Shown piece by piece: positions 63,953 through 64,000 of a DNA stretch of 64,000 bases; position 1 is the stretch's first letter, and each line of letters starts with the position of its first letter. Source of the stretch: an uncultured Vampirovibrio sp. GTDB taxonomy: Bacteria > Cyanobacteriota > Vampirovibrionia > Gastranaerophilales > Gastranaerophilaceae. The position numbers and the translations under genes were made by a program. The notes beneath the pieces were generated by a model. The model saw only the letters and a list, made by a program, of their open reading frames with translations. It was not told where the DNA came from and searched no databases. The stretch spans positions 15,234 to 79,233 of the forward strand of contig CAJTWU010000004.1 of assembly GCA_910579975.1 (NCBI GenBank), read 5' to 3'.

Positions 63953-64000
63953 CAAAAACTTAACAAACCCTAAAGTTTATCTGAAAAACGCCGTTAACTA

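Noticed and set aside
1..64000. CRISPR array, insertion sequence or rRNA operon
   Set aside because: No regularly spaced direct repeats of array type, no transposase frame, and no rRNA sequence were seen.

Overview
The window is one contiguous, AT-rich bacterial chromosome segment (about two thirds A+T by eye) that uses the standard genetic code and is densely packed with genes. I infer an anaerobic, non-photosynthetic relative of cyanobacteria (Gastranaerophilales/Vampirovibrionia, 'Melainabacteria'). The signs are low GC, a type II/IV-pilus F protein with a pseudopilin, flagellar-type export genes, an 11-gene complex I operon with no NuoE/F/G beside it, a three-piece ferredoxin-linked glutamate synthase, and several families I associate with that group (CPHG-motif proteins, EF-hand giant protein, large ferritin-like protein). 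No 16S rRNA is present, so the taxonomy is inference only.

Layout. 1-4.8 kb: end of a PilC/GspF gene, a small conserved protein coupled to a short-chain dehydrogenase, an HTH protein, and a two-gene membrane cluster (2638-4735, minus strand) behind a structured 5' leader. 5-11.5 kb: a helicase-nuclease fusion, a ribbon-helix-helix protein with an operator of 11-bp-phased hexamers, and a divergent HD phosphohydrolase / PIF1-like helicase pair. 11.4-20.3 kb: rhodanese, DUF308, tpiA, RNase Y-YmdB-PHP operon, pseudopilin, LOG protein, XRE regulator with its operators, VKOR-DsbA fusion and QueH. 20.3-29.7 kb: nuoABCDHIJKLMN. 29.7-34.7 kb: TPR lipoprotein-like exported protein, EF-hand giant, pckA. 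34.8-38.7 kb: fliM/N-fliO-fliP-fliQ-(secreted protein)-fliR. 39.4-40.2 kb: a scar with a live XRE gene plus decayed XRE and glycosyltransferase remnants. 40.2-43.2 kb: ferritin-like protein, MotA/MotB-like (ZorAB-like) pair, tRNA-Gln. 43.8-47.9 kb: SRP RNA and the split glutamate synthase. 47.9-49.9 kb: a filamentous-haemagglutinin-type exoprotein. 50-58.6 kb: rnpA, a second membrane protein with a structured leader, LptF/G-like permease, a matrixin-type protease, dnaX, a cell-wall amidase and a YjbR protein. 58.6-64 kb: glyS, a small conserved protein, and a LysR regulator divergent from two alpha/beta hydrolases.

Regulatory pattern. At least ten genes have a sigma70-type -10 box (often extended, TGN) ending 6-7 bases before the start codon and no Shine-Dalgarno sequence, so their mRNAs should be leaderless. 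Other genes have good Shine-Dalgarno sites. Start codons were corrected on this basis for several genes (4735, 8376, 15894, 18198, 18287, 34680, 40193). Two conserved membrane-protein loci (2638-4735 and 51242-52444) instead sit behind long, foldable leaders under strong consensus promoters.

Metabolically the genes fit an anaerobe. Complex I without the NADH module and a ferredoxin-type glutamate synthase both suggest ferredoxin as electron currency. PEP carboxykinase and triosephosphate isomerase serve central carbon flow. VKOR-DsbA makes disulfides in the cysteine-containing exported proteins. The most novel-looking items are the two leader-controlled membrane loci, the phased ribbon-helix-helix operator, the orphan ZorAB-like pair, the extended FliQ and the leaderless promoter architecture.
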